DNA of 64,000 nt. Source: Acanthosepion esculentum. Its lineage: Eukaryota; Mollusca; Cephalopoda; Sepiida; Sepiidae. Below are positions 51,950-62,800 of the stretch, one piece after another. The notes beneath the pieces were generated by a model that was not told the origin of the DNA, did no database searches, and was given only the letters and a program-made list of their open reading frames with translations. The translations under genes were made by a program, and so were the position numbers. Each line of letters opens with the position of its first letter. Within the stretch, counting starts at the first letter, position 1. The stretch lies in NCBI GenBank assembly GCA_964036315.1, contig CAXIWW010000817.1:779501-843500 (forward strand), written 5' to 3'.

Positions 51950-52490
51950 ATACACTACGTCCAGCAGACATGATTCTGATCTGTTTGTTTCTGTACATAT
52001 TTGAGCCTCTAATGTTAATAGATAAACTACGTCCAGTAGCACGGCCTCTGATCTGTTGGTTTCCCGTCCATATTTGAGCGTCTAATGTAAGATATTAGAA
52101 TCCGTCCAGCAGCATGGCATCTGACCTGTTGGCTTACGGTCCATATTTGAGCGTCTTGTGTAAGATGATACACTACGTCCAGCAGCCCTGTTACTGATAT
52201 CTTGGTTTCTGGTGAATTTTTGAGCGTCTAATGTACAAAGATAAACTACGTCCAGCAGCATGGCCTCTGACCTGTTGATTTCCGGTCCATATTTGAGCGT
52301 CTGGTGTCAGATGGTACACTACGTCCAGCAGCCATGATTCTTATCTGTTGGTTTCTGGTGCATATTTTGAGCGTCTAATTTAAAAAGATAAACTGCGTCC
52401 AGCAGCATGGCCTCTGATCTGTTGGTTTGCCGTACATATTTGAGCGTCTAATGTAAGATTTTAGACGACGTCCAACAGCATTGCCTCTGA
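51950..52490 (+). repeat. Segmental duplication inside array D, copy 1 (offset 5614 bp)
   Basis: Carries a run of rare variants: CAGACATGATTCTG, TTCTGTACATATTTG, TAATGTTAATAG, CTGTTACTGATATC, GGTGAATTTTTGAGC, TAATGTACAAAG, CATATTTTGAGC, TAATTTAAAAAG, AACTGCGTCC, GTTTGCCGTACATATT and GACGACGTCCAACAGC. All recur in the same order 5614 bp downstream. The match is much closer than between neighbouring trimers. Confidence 0.8.
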
Positions 52491-53639
52491 CATGTTGGCT
52501 TCCGGTCCATATTTGAGCGTCTTGTGTAAAATGATACACTACGTCCAGCAGCCATGATTCTGATCTCTTGGTTTTGGTGCATATTTGAGCGTCTAATGTA
52601 AAAAGATAAACTACGACCAGCAGCATGGCCTCTGATCTGTTGCTTTACGGTCCATATTTGAGCGTCTAATATAAAATTTTAGAATAGGTCCAGCAGCATG
52701 GCCTCTGACCTGTTGGCTTCCGGTCCATATTTGAGCGTCATGTTTAAGATGATACACTACGTCCAGCAGCCCTGTTTCTGATCTGTTGGTGTCTGGTGCA
52801 TATTAGAGCGTCTAATGTAAAAAGATAAACTACGTCCAACAGCATGGCTTCTTATATGTTTGTTTCCGTTCCATATTTGAGCGTCTAATGTAAGGTTTAG
52901 ACTACGTCTAGCAGCATGGCCTCTGACCTGTTGGCTTCCGGTCCATATTTGAGCGTCTTGTGTAAGATGATACACAACATCCAGCAGACATGATTTTGAA
53001 CTCTTGGTTTCTGGTGCATATTTGAGCGTCTAATGTAAAAAGATAAACTACGACCAGCAGCATGGCGTCTGATCTGTTGGTTTCCGGTCCATATTTGAGC
53101 GTCTAATGTAAGATATTAGACTACGTCCAGCAGCATGGCCTCTGACCTGTTAGCTTCCGGTCCATATTTGATCGTCTTGTGGAAGATGATACACTACGTC
53201 CAGTAGCCATAATTCTGATCTGTTGTTTTCTGGTTCATATTTGAGCGTCTAATGTAAAAAGATAAACTACGTCCAGCAGCATGGCCTGTGTTCGGTTGGT
53301 TTCCGGTCCATATTTGAGCCTCTAATGTAAGATTTTAGAATACGTCCAGCAGCATGGCCTCTGACCTGTTGGCTTCCGGTCCATATATGAGCGTCTTGTG
53401 TAAGATGATAAACTACGTCCAGCAGCCCTGTTTCTGATCTCTTGGTTCCTTTTGCATATTTGAGCGTCTAATGTAAAAAGATAAACTACATCCAGCAGCA
53501 TGGCCTCTGATCTGTTGGTTTCCGGTCCATATTTGAGCGTCTAATGTAAGATATTTGACTACGGCCTGCAGCATGGCCTCTGATCTGTTGGCTTCCGGTC
53601 CATATTCGAGCGTGTTGTGTAAGATTATACTGTACGTCC

Positions 53640-54390
53640 AGCAGCAATGATTCTGATCTATTGTTTTCTGGTGCATATTTGAGCGTCTAATGTAAAAAGA
53701 TAAACAACGTCCAGCAGCATGGACTCTGATCTGTTGGTTTCCGGTCCATATTTTAGCATGTAATGTAAGATTTCGGCCTATGTCCTGCAGCATGGCCTCC
53801 GAACTGTTGGCTTCCAGTCCATATTTGGGCGTCTAATGTAAGACGTTAATCTACGTCCAGCAGCATGGCCTCTGACCAGTTAGCTTCCGGTCCATATTTG
53901 AGCGTCTTGTGTAAGAAGTTACACTACGCCCAGCAGCCATGATTTTGATCTGTTGGTTTCTGGTGCATATTTGAGCGTCTAATGTAAAAAGATAAACTAC
54001 GCCCAGCAGCATGGCCTCTGATCTGTTGGTTTCGGGTCCATATTTGAGCGTCTAATGTAAGATTTTAGACTACGTCCAGCATCATGGCCTCTGACCTGTT
54101 GAGTTCCGGTCCATATTTCAGCCTCTAATGTGAGATATTAGACTACGTCTAGCAGCATGGCCTCTGACCTGTTGGCTTCCGGTCCATATTTGAGCGTCTT
54201 GTGTCAGATGATAGACAACATCCAGCAGCCATGATTTTGATCTCTTGGTTTCCGGTCCATATTTGAGCGTCCAATGTAAAATTTTAGACTACGTCCAGCA
54301 GCATGGCCTCTGACCTGTTGGCTTCCGGTCCATATTTCAGCGTCTTGTGTAAGATTATACACTACGTCCAGCAGCCATGATTCTGATCTC
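53640..54390 (+). repeat. Register-disturbed zone of array D
   Basis: Consecutive type b monomers here lie 292 bp apart twice (near 53640, 53932, 54224) and then 146 bp apart, with two type a monomers in succession (near 53817-53885 and 54105-54180). The zone lies at the mirror axis of the C/E inverted repeat (about 53.3 kb from the inner arm pairs); whether that is coincidence cannot be judged by eye. Confidence 0.6.
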
Positions 54391-57300
54391 TTGGTTTCTG
54401 GTGCATATTTGAGCGTCTAATGTAAAAAGATAAACTACGCCCAGCAGCATGGCCTCTGATCTGTTGGTTTCCGGTCCATATTTGGGCGTCTAATGTGAGA
54501 TTTTAGTCTACGTCCAGCAGCATGGCCTCTGACCAGTTAGCTTCCGGTCCATATTTGTGCGTCTTGTGTAAGATGATACACTACGCCCAGCAGCCATGAT
54601 TCTGATCTGTTGGTTTCTGCTGCATATTTGAGCGTCTAATGTAAAAAGATAAACTACGTTCAGCAGCATGGCCTCTGATCTCTTGGTTTCCGGTCCATAT
54701 TTGAGCGTGTCATGTAAGATTTTAGACTACGTCCAGCAACATGGCCTCTGACCTGTTGGCTTCAGGTCCATATTTGAGCGTCTTGTGTAAGATGATACAC
54801 TACGTCCAGCAGCCCTGTTTCTGATCTCTTGCTTTCTGGTGCATATTTGAGCGTCTATTTTAAAAAGATAAACTACGTCAAGCCACATGGCCTCAGAGCT
54901 GTTGGCTTCCCACCCATATTTGAGGGTCTTGTGTAAGATGATACACTACGTCCAGCAGCCCTGTTTCTGATCTCTTGGTTTCTGGTGCATATTTGAGCGT
55001 CTAATGTAAAAAGATAAATTACGTCCAGCAGCATGGCCTCTGATCTGTTGGTTTCCGGTCCATATTTTAGCGTCTAATGTAAGATATTAGACTACGTCTA
55101 GCAGCATGGCCTCTGACCTGTTGGCTTCCGGCCCATATTTGAGCGTCTTGTGTAAGATGATACACAACATCCAGCAGCCATGATTTTGATGTCTTGGATT
55201 CTGGTGCATATTTGAGCGTCTAATGTAAAAAGATAAACTACGACTAGCAGCATGGCCTCTGATCTGTTGGTTTCCGGTCCATATTTGAGCGTCTAATGTA
55301 AGATTTAAACTACGTCCAGCAGCATGTCCTCTGACCTGTTAGCTTCCGGTCCATATTTGATCGTCTTGTGTAAGATTATACTGTACGTCCAGCAGCCATG
55401 ATTCTGATCTTTTGTTTTCTGGTTCATATTTGAGCGTCTAATGTAAAAAGATAAACTACGTCCAGCAGCATGTCCTCTGATCGGTTTGTTCCGGTCCATA
55501 TTTGAGCTTCTAATGTAAGATATTAGACTACGACCAGCAGCATGGCATCTGACCTCTTGGCTTCCAGTCCATATTTGAGCGTCTTGAGTAAGATGATACA
55601 CTACGGCCAGCAGCATGGCCTCTGATCTGTTGGTTTCCCGTCCATATTTGAGCGTCTAATGTAAGATTTTAGACTACGTCCAGTAGCATGGTCTCTGACT
55701 TGTTGGCTTCCGGTCCATATTTGAGCGACTTGTGTAAGATTATACACTACATCCAGCAGCCCTGTTTCTGATATCTTGGTTTGTGATGCATATTTGAGCG
55801 TCTTGTGTAAGATTATACACTACGTCCAGCAGCCATGATTCTGATCTGTTGGTTTCTGGTGCATATTTGAGCGTCTAATGTAAAAAGATAAACTACGTCC
55901 AGCAGCATGGCCTCTGATCTGTTGGTTTCCGGTCCATATTTGAGAATCGAATGTAAGATATTAGAATACATGTAGAAGCATGGCCTCTGACCTGTTGGCT
56001 TCCGGTCCATATTTGAGCGTTTTGTGTAAAATGATACTCTACGTCCAGCAGACATGATTCTGATCTGTTCGTTTCTGTACATATTTGAGCGTCTAATGTA
56101 AATAGATAAACTACGACCAGCAGCATGGCATCTGATCTGTTGGTTTTCCGTCCATATTTGTGCGTCTAATGTAAGATTTTAGACTACGTCCAGCAGCATG
56201 GCCTGTGACCTGTTGGCTTCCGGCCCATATTTGAGCGTCTTGTGTAAGATGATACACTACGTCCAGCAGCCCTGTTTCTGATCTCTGGCTTTCTGGTGCA
56301 TATTTGAGCTTCTAATGTAAAAAGATAAACTACGTCAAGTCACATGGCCCCTTATCTGTTGGTTTCCGGTCCATATTTGAGCGTCCAATGTAACATTTTA
56401 GACTACGTCCAGCAGCATGGCCTCTGACCTGTTGGCTTCCGGCCCATATTTGAGCGTCTTGTGTAAGATGATACACTACGTCCCGCAGACATGATTCTGA
56501 TCTGTTGGTTTATGCAGTATTTGAGCGTCTAATGTAAAAAGATTAACTACGCCCAGCAGCATGGCCTCTGACCTTTTGGCTTCCGGTCCATATTTGAGCG
56601 TCTTGTGTAAGATGATATACTACGTCCAGCTGCCATGATTCTGATCTGTTGGTCTCTGGTGCATATTTGAGCGTCTAATGTAAAAAGATAAACTACGACC
56701 AGACGCATGGCCTCTGATCTGTTGGTTTCCGGTCCATATTTGAGCGTCTGATGTAAGATTTTAGACTACGACCAGCAGCATGGCCTCTGACCTCTTGGCT
56801 TCCGGTCCATATTTGAGCGTCTTGTGTAAGATGATAAACTACGTCCAGCAGCCCTGTTTCTGATCTCTTGGTTTCTTGTGCATATTTGAGCGTCTAATGT
56901 AAAAAGATAAACTACGTCCAGCAGCATGGCCTCTGATCTGTTGGTTTCCGGTCCATATTTGAGCGTCTGATGTTAGATATTTGACTACGTCCTGCAGCGT
57001 GGCCTCTGACCTGTTGGCGTCCGCTCCATATTCGAGCGTCTTGTGTAAGATTATACTGTACGTCCAGCAGCCATGATTCTGATCTGTTGTTTTCTGGTGC
57101 ATATTTGAGCGTCTAATGTAAAAAGATAAACTACGGCCAGCAGCATAGACTCTGATCTGTTGGTTTCCGGTGCATATTTAAGCGTGTAATGTAAGATTTT
57201 AGACTACGTCCTGCAGCATGGCCTCCGAACAATTGGCTTCCGTTCCATATTTGAGCGTCTTGTGTAAGAAGATACACTACGTCCAGCAGCCATGATTCTG

Positions 57301-57563
57301 ATCTGTTGGATTCTGGTGCATATTTGAGCGTCTAATGTAAAAAGATAGACTACGTCCAGCAGCATGGCCTCTTATCTGTTTGTTTCCCGTCCATATTTGA
57401 GCGTCTAATGTAAGATTTTAGACGACGTCCAGCAGCATGGCCTCTGTCCGTTTGGCTTCCGGTCCATATTTGAGCGTCTTGTGTAATATGATACACTACA
57501 TCCAGCAGCCCTGTTTCTGATCTCTTGGTTTCTGATGCATATTTTACCGTCTTGTGTAAGATT

Positions 57564-58104
57564 ATACACTACGTCCAGCAGACATGATTCTGATCTGTTC
57601 GTTTCTGTACATATTTCAGCGTCTAATGTTAATAGATAAACTACGTCCAGCAGCACGGCCTCTGATCTGTTGGTTTCCCGTCCATATTTGAGCGTCTAAT
57701 GTAAGATATTAGAATACGACCAGCAGCATGGCATCAGACCTGTTGGCTTCCGGTCCAGATTTGAGCGTCTTGTGTAAGATGATACACTACGTCCAGCAGC
57801 CCTGTTACTGATATCTTGGTTTCTGGTGAATTTTTGAGCGTCTAATGTACAAAGATAAACTACGTCCAGTAGCATGGCCTCTGACCTGTTGATTTCCGGT
57901 CCATATTTGAGCGTCTTGTGTAAGATGGTACACTACGTCCAGCAGCCATGATTCTGATCTGTTGGTTTCTGGTGCATATTTTGAGCGTCTAATTTAAAAA
58001 GATAAACTGCGTCCAGCAGCATGGCCTCTGATTTGTTGGTTTGCCGTACATATTTGAGCGTCTAATGTAAGATTTTAGACGACGTCCAACAGCATGGCCT
58101 CTGA
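57564..58104 (+). repeat. Segmental duplication inside array D, copy 2
   Basis: Partner of 51950-52490 (CTGTAC at 51991 pairs with 57605; TTACTG at 52191 pairs with 57805). Small differences such as GGTGTCAG against TTGTGTAAG in one b monomer show the copies have begun to diverge. The offset of 5614 bp is 7 bp short of 77 monomers, which is explained by indels in the intervening repeats. Confidence 0.8.
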
Positions 58105-59275
58105 CCTGTTGGCTTCCTGTCCATATTTGAGCGTCTTGTGTAAGATGATACACTAAGTCCACCAGCCACGATTCTGATCTCTTGGTTTCTGGTGCATATT
58201 TGAGCGTCTGATGTAAAAAGATAAACTACGTCCAGCAGCATTGCCTCTGACTTGTTGGCTTCCGGTCCATATTTGAGCGTCTTGTGTAAGATGATACACT
58301 ACGTCCCGCAGCCATGATTCTGATCTGTTGGTTTCTGGTGCATATTTGGGCGTCTAATATAAAAAGATAAACTACGACCAGCAGCATTGCCTCTGATCTG
58401 TTGCTTTCCGGTCCATATTTGAGCGTCTAATGTAAGATTTTAGACTACGTCCAGCAGCATGGCCTCTGACCTGTAGGCTTCCGGTCCATATTTGAGCGTC
58501 TTGTGTAAGATGATACACTACGTCCAGCAACCATGATTCTTATCTTTTGGTTTCTGGTGCATATTTGAGCGTCTAATGTAAAAAGATAAACTACGTCCAG
58601 CCGCATGGCCTCTGATCTGTTGGTTTCCGGACCATATTTTAGCGTCTTATGTCAGATTTTAGACTACATGCAGCAGCATGGCCTCTGACCTGTTGGCTTC
58701 CGGTCCCTATTTGAGCGTCTTGTGTAAGATGATACACTACGTCCAGCAGACATGATTCTGATCTGTCGGTTTCTGTACATATTTGAGCGTCTAATGTAAA
58801 TAGATAAACTACGTCCAGCAGCATGGCCTCTGATCTGTTGGTTTCCCGTCCATATTTGAGCGTCTAATGTAAGATTTTAGAATACGTCCAGCATCATGGC
58901 ATCTGACCTGTTGGCTTCCGGTCCATATTTGAGCGACTTGTGTAAGATGATACACTACGACCAGCAGCCCTGTTTCTGATCACTTGGTTTCTGGTGCATA
59001 TTTGAGCGTCTAATGTAAAAAGATAAACTACGTCCAGCAGCATGGCCTCTGACCTGTTGGCTTCCGGTCCATATTTGAGCGTCTTGTGCAAGATGATACA
59101 CTACGTCCAGCAGCCATGATTCTGATCTGTTGGTTCCTGGTGCATATTTGAGCGTCTGATGTAAAAAGATAAACTACGTCAAACAGCATGGCCTCTGATC
59201 TGTTGGTTTCCGGTCCATATTTGATCGTCTAATGTAAGATTTTAGAATACGTCCAGCAGCATGGCCTCTGATCTG

Positions 59276-59417
59276 TTGGTGTCCAATTGTCGGGAATTAC
59301 TTACCTTATCCATAATTACAAAAGTTTTTTCGACACATTGAATAGAGTCGAGGCGAAATTCAACGGTATGGGGACTTGTGTTAGCTCATTTGCGGAAATT
59401 GTCATGCGGCCCTAAAC
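59276..59417 (+). other. Segment B': direct repeat bounding array D, right copy
   Basis: Second 142-bp copy of B in the same orientation. The junction with array D lies within a shared TTGGT: the last D monomer reads ATCTGTTGGT and B begins TTGGTGTCC. Microhomology of 5 bp is therefore present at this edge. On the right it continues into segment y, not into array D. Confidence 0.85.
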
Positions 59418-59527
59418 TGGGAAATCAGTCATATTTCACTTGTTTATAACTTTTTTCCAGTAAAAGTAATATTTTCAAAATGGGTATCAAATTGTGTGCA
59501 ATATTTTGATTTGCCTATGGTTACAGG
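59418..59527 (+). other. Segment y: 110-bp single-copy sequence
   Basis: A/T-rich sequence from TGGGAAATCAGTC to TATGGTTACAGG. It has no second copy in the window and is not part of any satellite here. It is the best candidate for sequence that predates the arrays. No open frame of note, no recognised motif. Confidence 0.75.
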
Positions 59528-59646
59528 GATTTTTCATTTGCTCAGATAGTAAAAAGTACAGCTTTCACCGTGTGCGCGCTATGTCGTCTGACAATTTACA
59601 GCGTCCGAATTCCAGTGTGCACAATAAGACTGCTTTTCTAATTTTC
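59528..59646 (+). other. Segment A': non-satellite island, right copy
   Basis: Direct copy of 47271-47389, from GATTTTTCATTTGC to CTAATTTTC. It is followed immediately by array E, starting with a partial monomer ATTTCTCCTGG at 59650. Because A and A' have the same orientation while C and E are inverted, the islands are not part of the inverted repeat. Confidence 0.85.
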
Positions 59647-61920
59647 ACAATTTCTCCTGGCTTGTTGTGACAACTGCCTTACAACGAATCTCAGGCTGCA
59701 GCAAGCCCAATTCTCCTGGCTCATTTTGTGAAAACAGCCTTACAAGCAATCTCAGGCTGCTACAATCCGAATACGCCTGGCTCTTTTGTGACACCTGCCT
59801 TACAAGCAATCTCAGGCTGCTACGAGCCCATTTGTCCTGGCTTTTTGTGGAAAGTGCCTTACACGCAATCTTAGGATTCTACGAGCCGGTTCTCCTGGGA
59901 GATTTGTGAAAATTGCCTTACAAGTAATCTCATTCTTCTACAAGCCTACACCTGCTGGCACTTTTAAGACAACTGCCTTACAAGCAATCTCAGGCTGCAG
60001 TAAGCCCAATGTTCCTGTGTTTTTTGCCAATTGCCTTACAAAATTATAAGCCGAATTCTCAAGTCTCTTTTGTGGCGACTGTTTTACAAGTAGTCTCAGG
60101 CTGCTACAAAACGACATATCCTGGCACTTTTGTGAAAACTGCCTTACAACAATCTCAGGCTAATACAAGCCTACACCTGCTGGCTTACAAAGGATCTCAG
60201 GTTGCTACAAGCCGATTACTCCTGCCTCTATTCTGCCAACTGCCTTGCAAGCAATCTCAGGCTTCTACGAGCCGGGCTCTTCTATGACAACTGCCTTACA
60301 AGCAATCTCAAGCTGCTACGAGCCGATCTCCTGGCTCTTTTGTGCCAATTGCCTTACAAGCCATCCCAGGCTGCTACTAGCGGATTTCTCCTGCCTCTTT
60401 TGTGGCAACTGCCTTACAAGCAATCTCAGGCTGCTACAAGCCGAATTCTCCTGGCTCTTTTGTGACAACTGCCTTACAAGCAATGTCAGACAGCTCCGAG
60501 CCGACTTCTCTTGGCTCTCTTGTGTAAACTGCCTTACAAGCGATCTCAGGCTTCTACAAGCCGAATACGCCTGGCTCTTTTGTAGCAACTGCCTTACATG
60601 CAATCACAGCAGCAAGCCCAATTCTCTTGGATTTTTGTGCCAATTTCATTACAAGCAATTCCACGCAGCTACGAGCCCGTTTCCCCTGGCTTTACACGCA
60701 ATCTCAGGCTTCTACAAACTTACACCTGCTGACTCTTTTTTGACAACTCCCTTACAAGCAATCTCCCGCTGCTATCGGCCGACTTCTCCGGGCTATTTGT
60801 GAAAACTGTCTTACAAAGGATCTCAGGCTGCTACAAGCCGATTTCTCCTGCCTCTTTTGTGCCAACTTACTTCCAAGCAATCTCAGGCTGCTACGAGACG
60901 ACTACGCCTGGATCTTCTATGACAAATGCCTTACAAGCAATCTACGGCTGCAACAAATCGATATCCTGGCTCTTTCGTGACAACTGCCTTACAAGAAATC
61001 TCAGGATACTACAAGCTGACTACGCCTTTCTCTTTTGTGGCAACTGCTTTACAAGCAATCTCAGGCTGCAGCAAGCCCAATTCTCCTGGCTTTTTTTGCC
61101 AATTGCCTTACAAGTGATCCCAGGCTGCTACGAGCGTATTTCACCTGGCTCTTTTGTGGCAACTGCCTTACAAGCAATATCAGGCCTCTACAAGACGAAT
61201 TCTCCTGGGTCTTTTGTGAGAACTGCCTTACAAGCAATCTCAGGATGCTACGGGCCGACTACGCCTGGCTCTTCTATGACAAGTGGCTTACAAGCAAACT
61301 CAGGCTGCTACAAGCCGATTTCTCCTGGCTCTTTTTTGGCAACTGCCTTACAAATAATTTCAGGCTGCTACGAGCCGACTTTTCTTGGTTCGTTTGTGAA
61401 AACTGCCTTACAAGCCATCTCAGCCTGGAGCAACCCCAACTCTTTTGGCTTTTTGTGCCAATTGGCTTACAAGCCATCCCAGGCACCTACGAGCCGATTT
61501 CTCCTGGCTCTTTTGTGGGAACTGTCTTACAAGCAAACTCAGGCTGCTACAAGACGAATTCTCCTTGCTCTTTTGTGAAAACTGCCTTACAAGAAATGTC
61601 AGACTGCTACAAAACGACATCTCCTGTCTCTTTTGTGAAAACTGCCTTACAAACAATCTCAGGCAGCTACAAGCCGAATTCGCCTGTCTCTTTTGTGAAA
61701 CTGCCTTACAAGCAATCACGGGCTGCTACGAGCCAATTTCTCCTGGCTCTTTTCTGGCAACTGCCTTACAAGAATTCTCCGGCTACTACAAGCCGAATTT
61801 TCCTGGCTCTTTTGTGACACCTGCCTTACAAGCAATCTCAAGCTGCAGCAATATGAATTCTCCTGGCTTTCTATGCGAATTGCCTTACAAGCAATCTCAG
61901 GCTGCTAAGGCCGAATACGC

Positions 61921-62080
61921 CTGGCTCTTTTGTGACAACTGCATTACAAGCAATCACAGGCTGCCGTCAGCACAATTCTCCTGACATTTTGTGCCAATTG
62001 CCTTAAAAGCAATCCCAGGCGGCTACGTGCCGATTACTCCTGGGATTTTGTGGTAACTGCCTTACAAGCAATCTCAGGCT
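61921..62080 (+). repeat. Direct repeat left of the small inversion
   Basis: Contains the distinctive CAATCACAGGCTGCCGTCAG (61951), GCCTTAAAAGCAATCCC and GTGCCGATTACTCCTGG run. The same run occurs 720 bp downstream from 62671. The two copies flank the inverted segment 62294-62546. Confidence 0.75.
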
Positions 62081-62293
62081 GCTACAAGCCGAATTCTCCG
62101 GGCTCTATTGTGACAACTGCTTTACAAGCAATCTCAGGCTGCAGCAATCCCAATTCTCTTGGGGGGTTTCCAATTGCCTTAGAAGCAATGCCAGGCGGCT
62201 ACGACCCGATTTCTCCTGGCTCTTTTGTGGCAACTTCCTTACAAGCATGGCAGGCTGCTACGAGCCGATTTCTCCTGGCTCATTTGTGGCATC

Positions 62294-62546
62294 AGGCGGA
62301 GATTTCGTGTAAGGCAATTTTCAGAAAAAAAACAAAAGAAGTCGGCTCGTAGCCGCCTGGGATTGCTTGTAAGGCAATTGGCACACAAAAGAGCCATGTG
62401 AAGTCGGCTCGTAGCATCCTGATTTTTCTTGTAAGGCAGTTGTCTCAAGAGAGCCAGGAGAATTCGGCTTGTAGCAGCCTGAGAATGCTTGTAAGGCATA
62501 TGCCACAATTGAGCCAGGAGAAATCGGCTCGTACCAGCCTGGGATT
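62294..62546 (-). repeat. Small inversion inside array E (about 4 monomers)
   Basis: After TTGTGGCATC at 62293 the sequence changes to the complement form (GTGTAAGGCAATTTTC, GTAAGGCAATTGGCAC, GTAAGGCAGTTG, GTAAGGCATATGCC) and returns to plus form at ATTACAAGCAATCTCAGG (62545 onward). About 253 bp are inverted. The segment includes an AG8A-like A-rich run near 62324-62336 and is flanked by the 720-bp-offset direct repeats. Confidence 0.85.
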
Positions 62547-62640
62547 ACAAGCAATCTCAGGTTGCCACTAGTCCAATTCTCCTGACTTTTTGTGCCAATT
62601 GCCTTACAAGAAATCCTAGGCTGCTACGTGCCGATTCCTC

Positions 62641-62800
62641 GTGGCTCATTTGTGGCATCTGCCTTACAAGCAATCACAGGCTGCCGTCAGCACAATTCTC
62701 TTGACATATTGTGCCAATTGCCTTAAAAGCAATCCCAGGCGTCTACGTGCCGATTACTCCTGGGCTTTTGTGGTAACTGCCTTACAAGCATTCTCAGGCT
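62641..62800 (+). repeat. Direct repeat right of the small inversion
   Basis: Partner of 61921-62080 with a few substitutions (TTGACATATTG for CTGACATTTTG, GGCGTCTACG for GGCGGCTACG). A third, more diverged relative lies near 63621-63740 (GGCTGCCGCCGGGACAG, then CCTTAAAAGCAATCCC). Confidence 0.7.

Larger units (their letters stand above)
47555..59275 (+). repeat. Array D: 73-bp satellite in trimeric higher-order repeats (219 bp)
   Basis: About 160 monomers of 73 bp, all in one orientation, each starting near GGTCCATATTTGAGCGTC. Three types alternate a-b-c. Type a has TAATGTAAGATTTTAGAC and ends GACCTGTTGGCTTCC. Type b has TTGTGTAAGATGATACAC, followed by CCATGATTCTG, CCCTGTTTCTG or ACATGATTCTG. 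Type c starts GGTGCATATT and has AATGTAAAAAGATAAAC. Type b normally recurs every 219 bp. Where the order breaks, the spacing is still a multiple of 73 (146, 292, 73). Open frames on the minus strand result from the 219-bp cycle. It is unrelated by eye to the 22-bp and 60-bp families. Confidence 0.95.

Noticed and set aside
53413..53793. 126-codon open frame on the minus strand of array D
   Set aside because: The 219-bp trimer is a multiple of three, so a frame can pass several monomers without a stop. The peptide is simply the trimer repeated.
47555..59275. CENP-B-box-like motif in the 73-bp monomer
   Set aside because: The CCGGTCCATATTTGAGCG stretch does not match the spacing of the essential bases of the known box. 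A centromere role cannot be claimed on this ground.
47413..59417. B and B' as the long terminal repeats of a retrotransposon
   Set aside because: Between them lies only the 73-bp satellite; there is no primer-binding site, polypurine tract or coding sequence. The ends are not TG...CA, and no short target duplication is seen outside, since the flanks are x and y.
59418..59527. tRNA-, 5S- or SINE-like sequence in the single-copy segment y and the islands
   Set aside because: No A-box/B-box pair, no cloverleaf and no terminal A or T run in the right place could be made out by eye.
60799..61817. Overlapping 259- and 260-codon open frames on the plus strand of array E
   Set aside because: The 60-bp period gives a 20-residue repeat (SFVTTALQAISGCYKP and so on) in one frame and another repeat in a second frame at once; the minus strand is open too. 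Frames end wherever a monomer has a 1-bp indel. This is expected of non-coding tandem DNA with a stop-free monomer.
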